Of a stretch of DNA of 6,458 nt, positions 4,608 to 6,458 are shown in pieces. The translations under genes and the position numbers were made by a program. The DNA is taken from positions 1-6,458 of the forward strand of contig JANWKD010000080.1 in assembly GCA_025451595.1 (NCBI GenBank), given 5' to 3'. This DNA is from Candidatus Babeliales bacterium. GTDB taxonomy: Bacteria > Babelota > Babeliae > Babelales > JANWKD01. Position 1 is the first letter of the stretch; each line of letters opens with the position of its first letter. The notes under the pieces are model-generated. The model did not search any database, was not told where the DNA came from, and worked only from the letters and a program-made list of their open reading frames with translations.

Positions 4608-6458
4608 TCATGCGTTACCATTCGATTTTTTTTCTATTTGCTTCAATTCAACAAGTGAAAGTCTTGCGAGATTTTTCATGTTCTCCGGTGTTGTTGGTTG
4701 CGTAATAAAGTCGCCAATAATTTTTTCTGCTTCTGCAAATCGTTTTAATTGACTTAAACAATACGCAATACGCAGTGGTATTTGTTGTACGCCGCATTGT
4801 TGTTCCTGAGCTTGTTTGAAGTATACCAGTGCTTGATTAAAATCTTGTAATCGTACAAATACTTCACCTAAGTTATATATTGCGCGTATTTCTTTTGGAT
4901 TTTGTTGCACCATCAAAAGGTAGATTTCTTTGGCTTTCTCTATATTGTTACTCAGGAAATATGCAGATGCTAAATTCAGTGTAAATTCGGGCGTGTTTTT
5001 GATTTCTAATAATTTGGTAAAGCCAATAATAGCATCATCGTATTTTTTCATATTCATTGCCAATGAACCATACAACGTAAAGCCTACTTCATTATCTAAG
5101 TCTGCTTTCATGCAGGCATTTCGAAAACAGTTAAGAGCTTCTTCGTTGTTGTTTCGCGCAACGTATACTTTTCCTTTATTCATCCACGCTTTTCCATAAA
5201 AGGGACGTAATTGAAGTGCGATATTTAATACTTGTTCAGCCTGATCGTATTCTTTTTTGGAAATTAAAAATGACGCGAGATTGTTATACCCTTCTGGGTA
5301 ATGCGGTTGGATTTTAATGGCTTGCTTGAGTACATCAATTGCTTTATCGATTTCTCCCGTAAATGCATAGGCCACCGCTAAATTATTGCATGGATCTGGA
5401 TAAAGCTTGTCCATTGAAATTGCTTTCAGATAATACGGAATCGACTCTTTAATTTGTCCTCGTTCTGAAAGCGCTACGCCGTAATTGTTATACGCTCGTG
5501 CTTTACCAGGTGCATTTTGAATAATATTTTCCCAAAATTCTAAAGATGAGCGCCAAACTTTATTACGTTGGTAGGTTAAAAAACCTAACGAGCTGAATAG
5601 AATGCCCATGCAGGCAATTTGACCGTAATGGTTGCATATCGGCAACTGTGGGCGATACTTTTTTATTTGTTCCATGAGGTAGACTAAAGCGCAGGCTATC
5701 AGAAAAATGATCGCCATAGAACCTAAATAGGTTTTATAATCGGCCAATAATTCTGATGAAGGAATAATGCTGGAACGCGGAGCAATAGAAATGAAGAACC
5801 ACAATAACGCAAAAGCTATGAGATTGGTACTATTCTTTCTCAATAAATGGATAATGCAAAGGCCCAAACTTAATAAAGCCACAAAGGGCATAATACAATC
5901 AGGGGAAAAAAAGTTCTTTACGAGCTTCCAATCATATTCAACACTCACATTAAAAGGCCAAATAAAAATCATCAGATAATGTAAAATAACTTTAAACTGT
6001 GAGATGCAAAACTGGTATGGCGTAATTTTATCGGTTGGATTTTCGGTCAATACGTTACCGATATTATTGCGTGCTTCTACTTTGAGTCCTAAAATATTAA
6101 TAAAGAATGATGGTTTTAAAAAATATAAATACATACCAATGACGATACCGGCAATAGTAGCATGGATCCAGGCTCGTTTTTTTAGCTGGCTACCATTTCC
6201 TTGGGCAACAAAAAACCAATCAATTAATAGAATAAGCAGTGGAGAAATAATAATTATTTCTTTCGTTCCACACGCGATAAAGGTAAGTAAAAAGAGAAAA
6301 AAGGCATAGAGCGCTTTCTGAGAAGTCTGAGCACGGGCAAGCCAAAGAAAACAGAGGGCCATGCTTGCTGTAAAAAAACCAGCAAGTCCTTCTAGTTGCC
6401 CCTGACTTACATATGAAACCGTTTGTGTTTGTGCGGGATGCAAAAGAAATATGCCAGC
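4608..6458 (-). CDS. GT-C type (TMTC-like) membrane glycosyltransferase homologue with C-terminal TPR repeats, N-terminus outside window
   Basis: The visible 616 residues are the C-terminal part of a large inner-membrane protein; the frame is open through the window edge. Visible residues 7-14 (HPAQTQTV) followed by SYVSQGQ match the conserved H-P-x-Q-T-x-x-V...R/Q loop of bacterial and eukaryotic TMTC/O-mannosyltransferase-like proteins. KEIIIISPLLILLIDW (66-81) and ELLADYKTYL (236-245) match two further conserved blocks. Several hydrophobic helices run to about residue 295. A linker NKVWRSSLEFWENII leads into about eight TPR units from residue 320 to 590, the first with NNYGVALSERGQIKESIPYYLKA-type spacing. 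Known relatives transfer sugars from polyprenyl-phosphate donors to exported proteins. The acidic catalytic loop of this fold would lie in the missing N-terminus, so activity cannot be judged. A TTG at 6443 is an internal Leu codon, not a start. Confidence 0.85.
   Translation of the reverse strand, partial: AGIFLLHPAQTQTVSYVSQGQLEGLAGFFTASMALCFLWLARAQTSQKALYAFFLFLLTFIACGTKEIIIISPLLILLIDWFFVAQGNGSQLKKRAWIHATIAGIVIGMYLYFLKPSFFINILGLKVEARNNIGNVLTENPTDKITPYQFCISQFKVILHYLMIFIWPFNVSVEYDWKLVKNFFSPDCIMPFVALLSLGLCIIHLLRKNSTNLIAFALLWFFISIAPRSSIIPSSELLADYKTYLGSMAIIFLIACALVYLMEQIKKYRPQLPICNHYGQIACMGILFSSLGFLTYQRNKVWRSSLEFWENIIQNAPGKARAYNNYGVALSERGQIKESIPYYLKAISMDKLYPDPCNNLAVAYAFTGEIDKAIDVLKQAIKIQPHYPEGYNNLASFLISKKEYDQAEQVLNIALQLRPFYGKAWMNKGKVYVARNNNEEALNCFRNACMKADLDNEVGFTLYGSLAMNMKKYDDAIIGFTKLLEIKNTPEFTLNLASAYFLSNNIEKAKEIYLLMVQQNPKEIRAIYNLGEVFVRLQDFNQALVYFKQAQEQQCGVQQIPLRIAYCLSQLKRFAEAEKIIGDFITQPTTPENMKNLARLSLVELKQIEKKSNGNA

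Noticed and set aside
4930..6309. Three + strand open frames (4930-5199, 5767-5979, 6004-6309) opposite the GT-C/TPR gene.
   Set aside because: They lie antisense to a gene with clear TPR and GT-C motifs and have no recognisable features of their own.
6441..6443. TTG as start codon of the GT-C/TPR gene.
   Set aside because: The frame continues upstream to the window edge as AGIFL, and HPAQTQTV is an internal loop of the family, so the gene begins outside the window.
1..6458. CRISPR array, tRNA or rRNA genes, insertion sequence or transposase.
   Set aside because: No regularly spaced repeats, cloverleaf, rRNA motifs or transposase motifs were seen on either strand.

Overview
The window is AT-rich and gene-dense. 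It has one complete gene on the + strand, five complete small genes on the - strand, and a truncated gene at each edge. The type of organism is inferred from style alone. There are many short exported proteins with a Lys-rich start, a short hydrophobic signal and a Met-Glu just after the presumed cleavage site. There are also ankyrin-like helices, a large GT-C/TPR membrane protein, and a valyl-tRNA synthetase of the short 'DDNGLPTER' type. This recalls small-genome, host-associated bacteria such as the candidate phylum Dependentiae (TM6). No marker in the window proves that placement.

Layout from left to right. Bases 1-723 (-) hold the N-terminal 241 residues of valyl-tRNA synthetase. Bases 724-1033 are non-coding and contain a degenerate palindromic intergenic repeat (738-907) followed by a probable promoter for the next gene. 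Bases 1034-1573 (+) encode a small exported protein of unknown function. Bases 1605-4524 (-) hold five consecutive small genes that I read as a tandem paralogous family. Each has a signal peptide, one ankyrin-like helical stretch, a linker, two hydrophobic segments and a C-terminal helix of the form 'Y-x-x-[AS]-[ILV]-x-I-x-x-L-L'. Bases 4608-6458 (-) hold the C-terminal 616 residues of a GT-C type (TMTC-like) membrane glycosyltransferase homologue with about eight TPR repeats.

The main point of interest is the five-member array, a local gene-family expansion with no function I can name. Two members are coupled by an ATGA overlap behind a strong sigma70-type promoter. Their signal-peptide DNA is far more conserved than the mature parts. 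One member carries a near-continuous 14-bp-arm perfect palindrome inside its coding sequence. All are predicted to pass or sit in the inner membrane. The adjacent GT-C/TPR protein is also a membrane protein, but a functional link with the array is only a guess from proximity. No tRNA, rRNA, CRISPR array, insertion sequence or attachment site was recognised.
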